DNA from: Methylobacterium soli | GTDB lineage: Bacteria; Pseudomonadota; Alphaproteobacteria; Rhizobiales; Beijerinckiaceae | Direction of reading: 5' to 3' | Length of the DNA stretch: 64,000 nt | NCBI RefSeq assembly: GCF_008806385.1 | Contig: NZ_VZZK01000023.1 | Coordinates: 40,084-104,083 of the forward strand | Program-made: the position numbers and the translations under genes | In this document: positions 44,996-54,371 of the stretch, in pieces | How positions within the stretch are numbered: the stretch's first letter is position 1 | Layout of the letters: each line of letters starts with the position of its first letter | Notes under the pieces: generated by a model | The model's database searches: none | The model's input: the letters and a program-made list of their open reading frames with translations, nothing else | What the model was told of the DNA's origin: nothing

Positions 44996-46552
44996 TCACT
45001 TGGTCTGCACCGAGGGAATTTTCTCGATCTCGCGTCGCATGACTTCGATTTCATACTCGCCGTAGCTGTCGGCAACAGAGCGCCGTCCGTGCCCCATGAT
45101 GGCATCCAGGTGGTCGGGCGCAAGCTGATGCCGCCGCCCAAGGGTTTTGAACCGGTGGCGCCACGCATGGCTTGGGTTCAGGCGCTTGTCGGTAAGTCCA
45201 AGCTGGCGGACCCAGGGCCCAAGAACCTTGGTGGCAGTCCCGCCGCGCTTGCCGAACTTGTCGGGTCGCAAACTCGGAAATAAGGGCCCCTCCCCTCTCG
45301 CACGGGCAAACGCCGGAAGCCCGGCTGAAACCAAGGCGGGATGCAGGGGGATCGTCCGCTCCGAATTGACATTCTTGACCGATCCGGCCTCGGCAGCGAT
45401 TCGCATGGTCCAGACATCACCGATTTGGGCGATGTCCTCCACCCGCAGCTGACACACCTCCGCCAGGCGAGCACCGGAGAAAGCACAGATCCACGGAACC
45501 CAGCGCCGAATCGGATCGGCCTCGCTCGCTGCCGCCTCCAACAGCGTGACAGCTTCCTCGTCCGAGAAGCCGCGCTTTGACTCCCCGGGCTTCTTCCTGA
45601 CGTCGATCCTCACCCGCTCCGCCGGGTTCGTCGCGAGCAAGCGATTATCGACGGCCCAGCCGAGGATCCGGCGCACCGCGGCCAGGTTCGTGTCGCGGAT
45701 CGTCTTTCCGCTCAGGCCCGCCGCCACGAGGCTGGCCTTCCAGGCGATCAGATCGTGTTCGGTGAGCCGACGCGCGTCGTCATGCCCGATGAAAGCGCCG
45801 AGCTTCCGGAGCACGTTCGTCCACTCGTATTTCGTTCGCTCCCGCGGATCTGTCTCAGCGGCCCAGCCCGTGATCAGGCTGGTGAAGGTGAGTGGTGGCT
45901 CGTCCTTCTCGCTGGATGGTTGGACCGCATGAGATGCAGTGTGCGCGGGCGTCTCGGGCGCTAGCTCGACGATTTCACCGCGAGCGTACCGCCTAAGCAT
46001 CAGGCTTGCCCGCTGGACCGCCGCCGCGATGGCTTTGGCGACCTTGAGACGGTCATCCTCCTCAACCTGCAGCCCCTGGCGCTTCAGCAGCCCGGCTGCC
46101 TGCCGGAGGCACCAGTCCTCCATTGGGGATCGACCGCTCGCATTGTGCTCCTCTATCTCGCGGCTCAGCCGGCCCCCGAGGTCGGGCCTAGACCAGAACC
46201 CGCGCGGGCGCGGCGCCCAGAGCTTGTCGGCGACATCGACACGCCAAAACGTCTGCTCGCTGGGATTGTCTCGATGGAGTCCCAGCCACCAGTCGTAGGC
46301 GGGGGCGGCCAAGGCGTGGGCTTCCCGCTCGCTCAGGCGGCGCGGACCGGCGCGTAAGCTCGACCAGCGGTTCTCAAGTTCGGCCAAGGCGATGGCGTGC
46401 AGGCGCTTCGCCTCGTTCGGATCCTTGGTTCGGAGGCTGAGCTTCTCCTCGCTCTTGCCCACGAGCGCGCGCAGGTCCGCTGGGACGCCTCGGCGAAGCC
46501 AGAACATGCCGGTTTTGGGATGCTTCCAGGGACGTGCCGTCATCAGCGGCAT
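44996..46552 (-). CDS. int: Tyrosine-type site-specific integrase
   Basis: A 518-residue phage-type integrase. The N-terminus PWKHPKTGMFWLRRGVPADL is the DUF6538 arm-binding motif, and a SAM-like core-binding domain with TFTSLITGWAAE...KYEWTNVLRKLGAF follows. The catalytic domain has Arg in CAFSGARLAEVCQLR, HAWRHRFKTLGR (His-x-x-Arg), IMGHGRRSVADSYG and the Tyr in YGEYEIEVMRREI. All active residues appear intact. Its start lies 85 bases from the 3' end of tRNA-Leu and it is transcribed away from it, the standard arrangement for an island inserted in a tRNA. The ATG at 46552 is chosen to begin MPLMTARPWK; the frame opens at 46573. Confidence 0.93.
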   Translation of the reverse strand: MPLMTARPWKHPKTGMFWLRRGVPADLRALVGKSEEKLSLRTKDPNEAKRLHAIALAELENRWSSLRAGPRRLSEREAHALAAPAYDWWLGLHRDNPSEQTFWRVDVADKLWAPRPRGFWSRPDLGGRLSREIEEHNASGRSPMEDWCLRQAAGLLKRQGLQVEEDDRLKVAKAIAAAVQRASLMLRRYARGEIVELAPETPAHTASHAVQPSSEKDEPPLTFTSLITGWAAETDPRERTKYEWTNVLRKLGAFIGHDDARRLTEHDLIAWKASLVAAGLSGKTIRDTNLAAVRRILGWAVDNRLLATNPAERVRIDVRKKPGESKRGFSDEEAVTLLEAAASEADPIRRWVPWICAFSGARLAEVCQLRVEDIAQIGDVWTMRIAAEAGSVKNVNSERTIPLHPALVSAGLPAFARARGEGPLFPSLRPDKFGKRGGTATKVLGPWVRQLGLTDKRLNPSHAWRHRFKTLGRRHQLAPDHLDAIMGHGRRSVADSYGEYEIEVMRREIEKIPSVQTK

Positions 46553-46636
46553 TGTACCACCCGTTTGTACCATTCGGGCAGCCTAAGTCTCTGGTTTTGA
46601 TGATTTTTGTTGCGGATCAACCCGTTAGGCGGTTGA

Positions 46637-46721
46637 TGGTGCCCAGGAAAGGACTCGAACCTTCACCTCTTGCAAGACTGGTACCTGAAACCAGCGCGTC
46701 TACCAATTCCGCCACCTGGGC
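46637..46721 (-). tRNA. tRNA-Leu (anticodon CAG)
   Basis: The minus strand folds as an 85-nt class II tRNA: acceptor GCCCAGG pairing with CCTGGGC, discriminator A and encoded CCA, anticodon stem CTGGT/ACCAG around TTCAGGT (anticodon CAG), a long variable arm and the T-loop TTCGAGT. It is complete and marks the junction between the accessory region and the chromosome; the integrase gene begins beyond its 3' end. Confidence 0.96.
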
Positions 46722-46814
46722 CCGTCGACCGCGTGCGGTCGGCGTTGGGGTCCGTTTAGGGGGCGCGGGCGGGATCGTCAATCGGGGATTCCGCTCCGCG
46801 ATGCCGGCGTGGCC

Positions 46815-48221
<1,407 letters not shown>

Positions 48222-48556
48222 GGGCTCGGTCGCTTGATTGTGTCTGCTCGCGGCGTGGGCCGTCCGGTCGGTGGAGTGAGCCTCTTTAGTAATGTTCGCA
48301 AGTCCGTTTCGGAAGTGGTTCCGGGCTCGCAGGGAGCGGATGCCTGCCCGGAGGCGGCCGCATGACGCGCTCAACCGGGCCGGGCGGGGGCCGCGCCGGC
48401 TGACGGCCCGGCTTTGCGCGTCACCGTCGACGCCCGCCAGTGCCTTGCCGCGGCCCACGGGGGCGACCATCATCGGCGCCGCCCAGCGAGCGGCCGGACC
48501 CGGCCTCGCCGGGCATCCCCGTCACGATCCGCCGGCCGCCGAGGAGCCCCGAGACT
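48222..48556. promoter_or_regulatory. Divergent promoter region of leuC and the dehydrogenase gene
   Basis: No gene is supported here; open frames are GC-driven. The stretch CCTCTTTAGTAATGTTCGC near 48280-48300 is the least GC-rich part and may contain the leuC promoter. GAGGAG at 48541-48546 serves the GTG at 48557. Confidence 0.4.
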
Positions 48557-49546
48557 GTGCGAGTCCCAGACCTCAAGACGTCGCGAGCCCCCGACATCCT
48601 GCTCCTCCGGCCGATGCAGCCGAGCGTGATGGAGGCGCTCGCCCCCGCCTTCACGCTCCACCGCCTCGACACGGCCTCCGATCCCGATGCTCTCCTGGCG
48701 CAGGTCGGCGGCCGCATCCGGGGATTGGCCGTCAACGCCCACGCCCCCGTCGACCGGGCGCTCCTCGGACGCCTGCCGAATCTCGAGATCGTGTCGAGCT
48801 TCGGCGTCGGCTACGACACGGTCGATGCCGTCGCGGCCCATGAGCGTGGGATCGTCGTCACGAATACGCCGGATGTCCTGAGCGACGAGGTCGCCGACCT
48901 CGCCCTCGGCCTGCTGCTTGCCACCGTGCGGCAGATCCCGCAGGCCGACCGCCACCTGCGGGCGGGACTCTGGCCGGCCGGCTCCTTCCCGCTGACCGCG
49001 ACCCTGCGCGGCCGCACCGTCGGCATCCTCGGGCTCGGCCGCATCGGTCGGGCGATCGCACGGCGCCTCGAAGGCTTCGGCGTCGCGATCGCCTATCACG
49101 GCCGGCGGCGCCAGGCGGACGTCCCTTACGCCTATCACCCGACCCTCCTGGAGATGGCGCGGGCCGTCCACGTGCTGATGATCGTGGCGCCGGGCGGCCC
49201 TGAGACGAACGGCATCGTCGATGCCGGGGTGCTGGCGGCGCTCGGCCCGGACGGCATCCTGATCAACGTCGCCCGCGGCAGCCTCGTGGACGAGGCCGCG
49301 CTGGTCGCAGCGTTGCAGGCGGGCACGATCCACAGCGCCGGCCTCGACGTCTTCGCGCGCGAGCCGCACGTGCCCGCGGCTCTGGCGGCCCTGGACCACA
49401 CGGTGCTCCTGCCGCATGTGGGCTCGGGTTCGGTGCATACCCGCGCCGCGATGGGACAGCTGGTCGTGGACAACCTGATCTCGTGGTTCTCGGGCAAGGG
49501 ACCGGTGACGCCGGTTCCGGAAACGCCGTGGAGCCCCGGCCCGTGA
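48557..49546 (+). CDS. NAD(P)-dependent D-2-hydroxyacid dehydrogenase
   Basis: A 329-residue enzyme of the glyoxylate/hydroxypyruvate reductase group. NLEIVSSFGVGYDTVD (substrate-side loop), GRTVGILGLGRIGRAIARRL (Rossmann GxGxxG), INVARGSLVDEAAL with the catalytic Arg, LDVFAREP with the Glu, and LPHVGSGSVHTR with the His are all present. It reduces glyoxylate, hydroxypyruvate or a related 2-oxo acid. GTG 48557 has GAGGAG 10 bases upstream; the frame opens at 48440. Its stop overlaps the next gene (GTGA). Confidence 0.93.
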   Translation: MRVPDLKTSRAPDILLLRPMQPSVMEALAPAFTLHRLDTASDPDALLAQVGGRIRGLAVNAHAPVDRALLGRLPNLEIVSSFGVGYDTVDAVAAHERGIVVTNTPDVLSDEVADLALGLLLATVRQIPQADRHLRAGLWPAGSFPLTATLRGRTVGILGLGRIGRAIARRLEGFGVAIAYHGRRRQADVPYAYHPTLLEMARAVHVLMIVAPGGPETNGIVDAGVLAALGPDGILINVARGSLVDEAALVAALQAGTIHSAGLDVFAREPHVPAALAALDHTVLLPHVGSGSVHTRAAMGQLVVDNLISWFSGKGPVTPVPETPWSPGP

Positions 49547-50493
49547 GGAATCCGCTCGCGGCCCTCGTGCTGCTCGGCTGGCTGCTCGGCTGGGCGGGCG
49601 CGGCCCTGGCGCAGGGCCCCGGGCCATCGCCGGGACCGGAAGCGCCCGCCGGGCCGGCGCCCGAAGCCGGATCCTTGCCCGACACAACTGCGCCGGAGAC
49701 GGCGCCGCAGGCTGCGCCGGCCGAGCCCTTCATCCCGAGCCTGCCGGAGGCCCTGTCGGGGGTGCCGGGCACCTGGGATCTCTCGCGCGACGGCAGCACC
49801 CGCCGCTGCGTCATGACCCTCACGCGCGAGAGCGGGGATGCGGGCCGGCGCCTGCGCTTCCCGGCGGGCTGCCGCAAGGCGCTGCCGATCCTCAACGCGG
49901 TGGCGGGCTGGCTGTTCACGGACGGGGTCGTCCGCCTTGTCGACAAGAACGTGCGCCCGGTGCTGCTCTTCGCGCGCCGCCCTGACCAGCGCAGCCTCCT
50001 GGCCCATGCGGAGAGCGGCGAGGCCTACAGCCTCGTGCCCCTGCAGATCGTCGCGATGCGGCCCCCCGATCCGGTGGCCGAGGAGGCGGCACGGCAGGCC
50101 GAGGAGGCGGATGCCGCGGCCCGCGCATCGGCGTCCCGGGCGCCCTCCGCGGCGGATCCGGATCCGGTCCTGGCGGCGGGCCCGGCGGCAGCCTCCGCGA
50201 GCCCGGGCCCGGCCCCGGGCATCTACGCCCTCGACCGCTACCGCGAGAAGGATGTCTGCCGCCTCGAACTCGGGGCGGTCGCGGCGGCGCAAGCCCCGGT
50301 GCGCATCCTCGCGGGCTGCCATGACGGCGGTCTCGAAGTGTTCGATCCGGTCTCGTGGCGCTTCGAGGCGGGGCGCCTGACGCTGAACGCGAAGCGCGGC
50401 CACACGGTCAACCTGGTGCCGACGGGCGACGGCGGCTGGCGGCGCGACCCGGAGACCGGCACCACCTTCGTGCTGCGCCGCGTCGAGCCCTGA
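49543..50493 (+). CDS. Exported protein with two AprI/Inh-type inhibitor domains
   Basis: A 316-residue protein. A signal peptide (NPLAALVLLGWLLGWAGAAL, cleavage near ALA) is followed by a Pro/Ala linker, then two similar beta-barrel units: GTWDLSRDGSTRRCVMTLTR with CRKALP (about 80-175) and GIYALDRYREKDVCRLELGA with CHDGG (about 225-310). Each has the paired cysteines and Trp/Leu pattern of the AprI/Inh metalloprotease-inhibitor family. A periplasmic protein protecting against proteases, or an envelope protein, is likely. The GTG start overlaps the dehydrogenase stop by 4 bases. Confidence 0.75.
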   Translation: MRNPLAALVLLGWLLGWAGAALAQGPGPSPGPEAPAGPAPEAGSLPDTTAPETAPQAAPAEPFIPSLPEALSGVPGTWDLSRDGSTRRCVMTLTRESGDAGRRLRFPAGCRKALPILNAVAGWLFTDGVVRLVDKNVRPVLLFARRPDQRSLLAHAESGEAYSLVPLQIVAMRPPDPVAEEAARQAEEADAAARASASRAPSAADPDPVLAAGPAAASASPGPAPGIYALDRYREKDVCRLELGAVAAAQAPVRILAGCHDGGLEVFDPVSWRFEAGRLTLNAKRGHTVNLVPTGDGGWRRDPETGTTFVLRRVEP

Positions 50494-50541
50494 ACGCCTG
50501 AACGAACGCCAATCTAAGCCCCTTGCACCGGGGCGTGGGGC

Positions 50542-51327
50542 TCAGATGGCCGCCGCCGGGTCGCCGCCGAGGGGATTGCCGTCATCCTCGTTCTCGCTGC
50601 GCGACGTGCGCCGGCTCGGGCGGCGCTCCAGCACGGAGCGGCCGAGGGCACGGAACGGGGCGGTGAGGCGACGGACGTCCTCGGCGCGCTCCATGAAGCG
50701 CTCGCCGCTGCGGATCTCCTTGTCGAGGCACGCCATGGTGCGGGCGAGCGCCGGGTCATCGTCCTCGAGCCAGGTCTCGACCACCCGGGCGAAGGCGATC
50801 ACGACGCCCTGGAGCTTCACGCGCCCGAGCGGCCCCTCGGTATCGATGCCCGCCGCCGCCAGCATGTAGCGGTGCGAGTTCAGGGCGACGCCGTTGAGGG
50901 CCAGCATCGAGAGCGGATCACCGCGCAGCGCGAAGGCGATCCGGCGAAGCGCCGGCTTGTAGGGCGTCATCGCGTCCAGGCGGCGCATCAGGACGTCGAA
51001 CAGGCGCTCGCGGGTCGGCTCGTCGGCGAGGTCCGAGTTGTCGCCCTCCAAAACCTTGCGGTCGATGATGCGCGAGAGGCCGCCCAGCACGGCGCCCTTC
51101 GAGGGGAACAGGTCGCGCAATTCGGCGAGGCTCAGGTCGGCCTCCCGGGCGATATCGCCGATCTCGATGTCGTTCCAGGGCTGCTCGGCCGCGAGCCGCA
51201 TCAGGGCCTCGACGGCGGCCTCGCGGGGCGACGGCTTGGGCGGCGACGCGGGCTTCTTGCGCGAAGTCTCGCCCTTCGAGCCATCATGCTTCGGGGCCTC
51301 AGCCGATGGGCCTGCGGTCTTGTCCAT
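50542..51327 (-). CDS. TetR/COQ9-like regulator
   Basis: A 261-residue protein. A charged, Lys/Pro-rich lead (KGETSRKKPASPPKPSPREA) precedes a TetR-type HTH, LMRLAAEQPWNDIEIGDIAR then ADLSLAELRDLFPSKGAVLG (about 40-80). The C-terminal domain is helical with LDAMTPYKPALRRIAFALRG, a pattern also found in COQ9-family proteins. DNA binding is likely from the HTH; the ligand is unknown. ATG 51327 gives the natural N-terminus; the frame extends to 51411. Confidence 0.8.
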   Translation of the reverse strand: MDKTAGPSAEAPKHDGSKGETSRKKPASPPKPSPREAAVEALMRLAAEQPWNDIEIGDIAREADLSLAELRDLFPSKGAVLGGLSRIIDRKVLEGDNSDLADEPTRERLFDVLMRRLDAMTPYKPALRRIAFALRGDPLSMLALNGVALNSHRYMLAAAGIDTEGPLGRVKLQGVVIAFARVVETWLEDDDPALARTMACLDKEIRSGERFMERAEDVRRLTAPFRALGRSVLERRPSRRTSRSENEDDGNPLGGDPAAAI

Positions 51328-51436
51328 GGGGTTTCCGCTCCTCCTCGGTCGACGGACCCTATCTAGGTGCTCCGGCCGCGTAGAGCAGGCCCGTGGGCGG
51401 GCATGCCGCACGGAGGGCGCCCGGCCCGGGATCGGT

Positions 51437-52261
51437 TCAGCCGGACAACTCGCCCGCCCGGCGCTTGGCCGCCGCGACCGCCTCGCGCAGGAGGGCCGGC
51501 ATCCCGTCAGCCCGCATCAGCACCGCGAGCGCCGCCGCGGTGGTGCCGCCCGGCGAGGTCACGTTGCGCCGAAGTTGGTCTGCCGCCACCGGGCTCTCGT
51601 CGAGGAGCGCGCCCGACCCCGCCACGGTGGCGCGGGCGAGCCGCCCCGCCACCTCGGGCGGCAGGCCCGCCGCGATGCCAGCCTCGGCCAGCGCCTCGGC
51701 GAGCAGGAACACGTAGGCCGGGCCGGAGCCGGAGACGGCCGTCACCGCATCGATCAGCGCCTCGTCGGCGAGCCACTCGACGAGCCCGGTCGCGGCGAGA
51801 AGCGCCTCCGCCGCGGCGCGCTGGCCCGCGGAGACCTCCGCATTCGCGGCAGCCCCCGTGGCGCCGCGGCCGATGCTCGCCGGCAGGTTCGGCATGGCGC
51901 GCACGACGGCGCGCGCCGCGGGCAGCCGGCTCCGCAGATCCGCGATGGTCTTGCCGGCCAGGATCGAGACCAGGAGCGTGTCGGGCCCGAGCAGGGCGTC
52001 GAGGGCGGGCGCGGCCGCATCGAGCCCCTGCGGCTTGATGGCGAGCACCACGGCCTCGGCGAGGGGGGGCGCGGGGGGGTTCAGGCTGAGGCCCCGCGCG
52101 GCGCAGAGCGCGGCGATCTCGGGCGCGGGCGCGGGGTCGATCAGCGTGGTGCGGCGGGGATCGAGGCCGCCCGCGAGCCAGCCGGCCAGCATGGCGCCGC
52201 CCATCTTCCCGGCGCCCACCAGGGTGAGCGAGGCCGGCAGCCCGTGGGACGCATCGCGCAT
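51437..52261 (-). CDS. proC: Pyrroline-5-carboxylate reductase
   Basis: A 274-residue enzyme making proline from 1-pyrroline-5-carboxylate with NAD(P)H. LTLVGAGKMGGAMLAGWLAG is the nucleotide-binding start, VVLAIKPQGLDAAAP and LVSILAGKTIADL follow, and the C-terminal helix bundle contains AVSGSGPAYVFLLAEALAEA and the substrate loop SPGGTTAAAL. AGGAG lies about 8 bases before ATG 52261; the frame runs on upstream as a shadow of the YbjN gene. It is directly followed upstream by the YbjN-domain gene (11 bases), likely one operon. Confidence 0.95.
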   Translation of the reverse strand: MRDASHGLPASLTLVGAGKMGGAMLAGWLAGGLDPRRTTLIDPAPAPEIAALCAARGLSLNPPAPPLAEAVVLAIKPQGLDAAAPALDALLGPDTLLVSILAGKTIADLRSRLPAARAVVRAMPNLPASIGRGATGAAANAEVSAGQRAAAEALLAATGLVEWLADEALIDAVTAVSGSGPAYVFLLAEALAEAGIAAGLPPEVAGRLARATVAGSGALLDESPVAADQLRRNVTSPGGTTAAALAVLMRADGMPALLREAVAAAKRRAGELSG

Positions 52262-52272
52262 GACGGGGCTCC

Positions 52273-52782
52273 TCAGGCCTCGCCCTCCGTCTCGAACAGC
52301 ACCGCGTCCAGGGCCTCGCGGGCGGATTTGCCGGCCCAGATCACGAACTGGAACGCCTGGTAGTAGCGCTCGCAGGCATCGACCGCGGATTTCAGCATCA
52401 TGCCGCATTGCGGGTGCGTCGGCGCCACGCCGCCGGCCAGCAGGAGCGAGTGGCGGAACATCACGACGCTGTCCGTCGACCACAGGTCGAAATGCCCGAT
52501 CCAGAGCTGCTCGTTGACCAGGGTGACGAGCTTGAGGATCTCCAGCCGCCGCCGCTCCGGAACCTTGAGGTCGAAGGCGCTCGCCACGTGCAGCGCCTCG
52601 ACATCCTCGATCCACGTGAAGGCGACGTGGTAATCGGTCCAGCGTCCCGAGACCGAGACCGACATCTCGTCGGTCTCGGCCCGGTCGAAGATCCAGTCCC
52701 GCAGCGAAGCGAGGCGTTCGACGACGTCGATCGGATGTTCGAGCCGGTCGTGATCTTCGGTTTCGACGTGGAGCTGGGTCAT
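52273..52782 (-). CDS. YbjN-domain protein
   Basis: A 169-residue cytoplasmic protein of the YbjN family, beginning MTQLHVETEDHDRLEHPIDV and containing SVSGRWTDYHVAFTWIED, KLVTLVNEQLWIGHFDLWST and HSLLLAGGV. The fold is that of type III-secretion-chaperone-like proteins; its function is unclear. It is the first gene of a probable two-gene unit with proC in many alphaproteobacteria. Confidence 0.9.
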   Translation of the reverse strand: MTQLHVETEDHDRLEHPIDVVERLASLRDWIFDRAETDEMSVSVSGRWTDYHVAFTWIEDVEALHVASAFDLKVPERRRLEILKLVTLVNEQLWIGHFDLWSTDSVVMFRHSLLLAGGVAPTHPQCGMMLKSAVDACERYYQAFQFVIWAGKSAREALDAVLFETEGEA

Positions 52783-53086
52783 GGGGATCCAAGGCGCCGA
52801 CCCGGGGGAGTCGTCGCGACATGATGAGAGACAAGCAACCGGGTCGACGAAGCGATCCGCACAAAGGTGAATTCTGAACCCGAAAGGTCCAGCAAAATGC
52901 GGGGAAAGCTTAGGCGCTCACGGTCATCGGCGGACTCGGGCGAATCAGTGCGTTCCTGACTATAGACCGGCCCTGACTCGCGTTTCAAAGCGGCGATTCG
53001 GGCTGGTGAACAGGAAACCGGCTATCCACCGCTGCTTCCTGTGCACAAGCTCAAGCCCGTGGACAGGTACGGTTTCGAGACCTGCC
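52783..53086. promoter_or_regulatory. Intergenic region upstream of the YbjN-proC unit
   Basis: No gene is supported. The interval is less GC-rich around 52830-52910 and should hold the promoter of the minus-strand YbjN-proC pair. It also contains the end region of ubiK. Confidence 0.4.
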
Positions 53087-53365
53087 TCAGACCGCCTCGC
53101 TCAGTCCGGCGGCCGCGTCCGCGCCGAGCTTCGCCTCGAGGGCGACGACCCGGGCCGTGAGGGCGTCGTTCTGGCTGCGCAGCGTGGTGACGAGGTCGCG
53201 CAGCACGTCGACCTCCTCGCGGGAAGCGATGTCCATGTCGCGGATCAGGCGCTCGATCTGGCTGCGGACGACGGTCTCCGCCTCGCGCCGAACGCCCTGC
53301 GCCGCCCCGGCGGCATCGGTCATGAGGCGGGCGAAATCGTCGAACAGGCGGTTGGAGGTCTGCAT
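53087..53365 (-). CDS. ubiK: UbiK/BMFP-family ubiquinone biosynthesis accessory factor
   Basis: A 92-residue protein beginning MQTSNRLFDDFARLMTDAAG, with a conserved central helix VVRSQIERLIRDMDIASREE and a C-terminal coiled coil VLRDLVTTLRSQNDALTARV followed by LEAKLGA. This is the BMFP/YqiC (UbiK) pattern: a trimerising coiled-coil protein that aids aerobic ubiquinone synthesis at the membrane. ATG 53365 is chosen; the open frame extends to 53524 without family signal. Confidence 0.9.
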   Translation of the reverse strand: MQTSNRLFDDFARLMTDAAGAAQGVRREAETVVRSQIERLIRDMDIASREEVDVLRDLVTTLRSQNDALTARVVALEAKLGADAAAGLSEAV

Positions 53366-53648
53366 CGTCGTCTCCCGGGGGCGAGGGGCGCCGTTGCGGC
53401 CCGACGCCGAACTGGCGATTGCGCCGAAGTGATTCGGCACCCATCGGTCGGACATAGGAATCTGCGGACTCGGCGGCAATGCGGCGGGGCCGGAACGGTT
53501 CGCTTTCCACAACCACCGCGGCATCCGTTGCGCGATGTGTCCCCGGGCCGGGGCGGAAACAGCGTGTTACAAATCCGGCCGGCCGGACGGCTTCGAATGA
53601 TCGCGCGGCCAGGGCATAAGTCCTGATCGAACTTCACGAAACTTGTCG

Positions 53649-54371
53649 ATGCTCATGACGTCAACGCCCCATATCCTTCTCGTCGAGGACGACCGCGAGA
53701 TCAGCGCCCTGATCGCCCGCTATCTCCGGGCGAACGAGTGCCGCGTGAGCCTTGCCGGAGACGGACGGGAGATGGACCGGCTCCTCTCGGATGCCCGCGT
53801 CGACCTGATCGTCCTCGACCTGATGCTGCCGGGCGAGGACGGCCTCAGCCTGTGCCGGCGCCTGCGCCAATCCTCGGCGGTGCCGATCCTGATGCTCACC
53901 GCCAAGGCCGAGGAGATCGACCGGATCATCGGCCTCGAACTCGGGGCCGACGATTACCTCGCCAAGCCCTTCAACCCGCGCGAGCTCCTGGCCCGGATCC
54001 GGGCGATCCTGCGGCGCGGCGCGGCGGCCGAGACGCCGGGCGACGACGGGGCGCGGCGCCTGCATTTCGCGGGCTGGACCCTCGACGTCTCGCTGCGGCA
54101 GGTGCTGAGCCCGGAGGGCGCGCGCATCGCCATCACGGGGGCGGAGTTCGACCTCCTGCATGCCCTCTGCCTGCGGCCCGGCCGCGTGCTCTCGCGCGAT
54201 CAGCTCCTCGACCTGACGCAGGGCCGCGCCGCCGGGCCCTTCGAGCGCAGCATCGACGTGTTGGTGAGCCGCATCCGCCAGAAGATCGAGCGGGATTCGC
54301 GCAACCCCGAGATCATCCGCACCATCCGCTCGGGCGGTTACCTGTTCACGCCGGAGGTCGGCCGCTCATGA
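53649..54371 (+). CDS. OmpR-family response regulator
   Basis: A 240-residue regulator. The receiver domain reads ILLVEDDREISALIARYLRA with the acidic pair near 13-14 and the phospho-acceptor in LIVLDLMLPGEDG (Asp57), Lys in YLAKPFNPREL. The C-terminal winged helix has LTGAEF-type start (here AITGAEFDLLHALC) and SIDVLVSRIRQKIE, RTIRSGGYLFTPEV. It is coupled by a 4-base overlap to its sensor kinase. The target genes are unknown. ATG 53649 is preferred over the TTG at 53643; ATG 53655 is also possible. Confidence 0.95.
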   Translation: MLMTSTPHILLVEDDREISALIARYLRANECRVSLAGDGREMDRLLSDARVDLIVLDLMLPGEDGLSLCRRLRQSSAVPILMLTAKAEEIDRIIGLELGADDYLAKPFNPRELLARIRAILRRGAAAETPGDDGARRLHFAGWTLDVSLRQVLSPEGARIAITGAEFDLLHALCLRPGRVLSRDQLLDLTQGRAAGPFERSIDVLVSRIRQKIERDSRNPEIIRTIRSGGYLFTPEVGRS

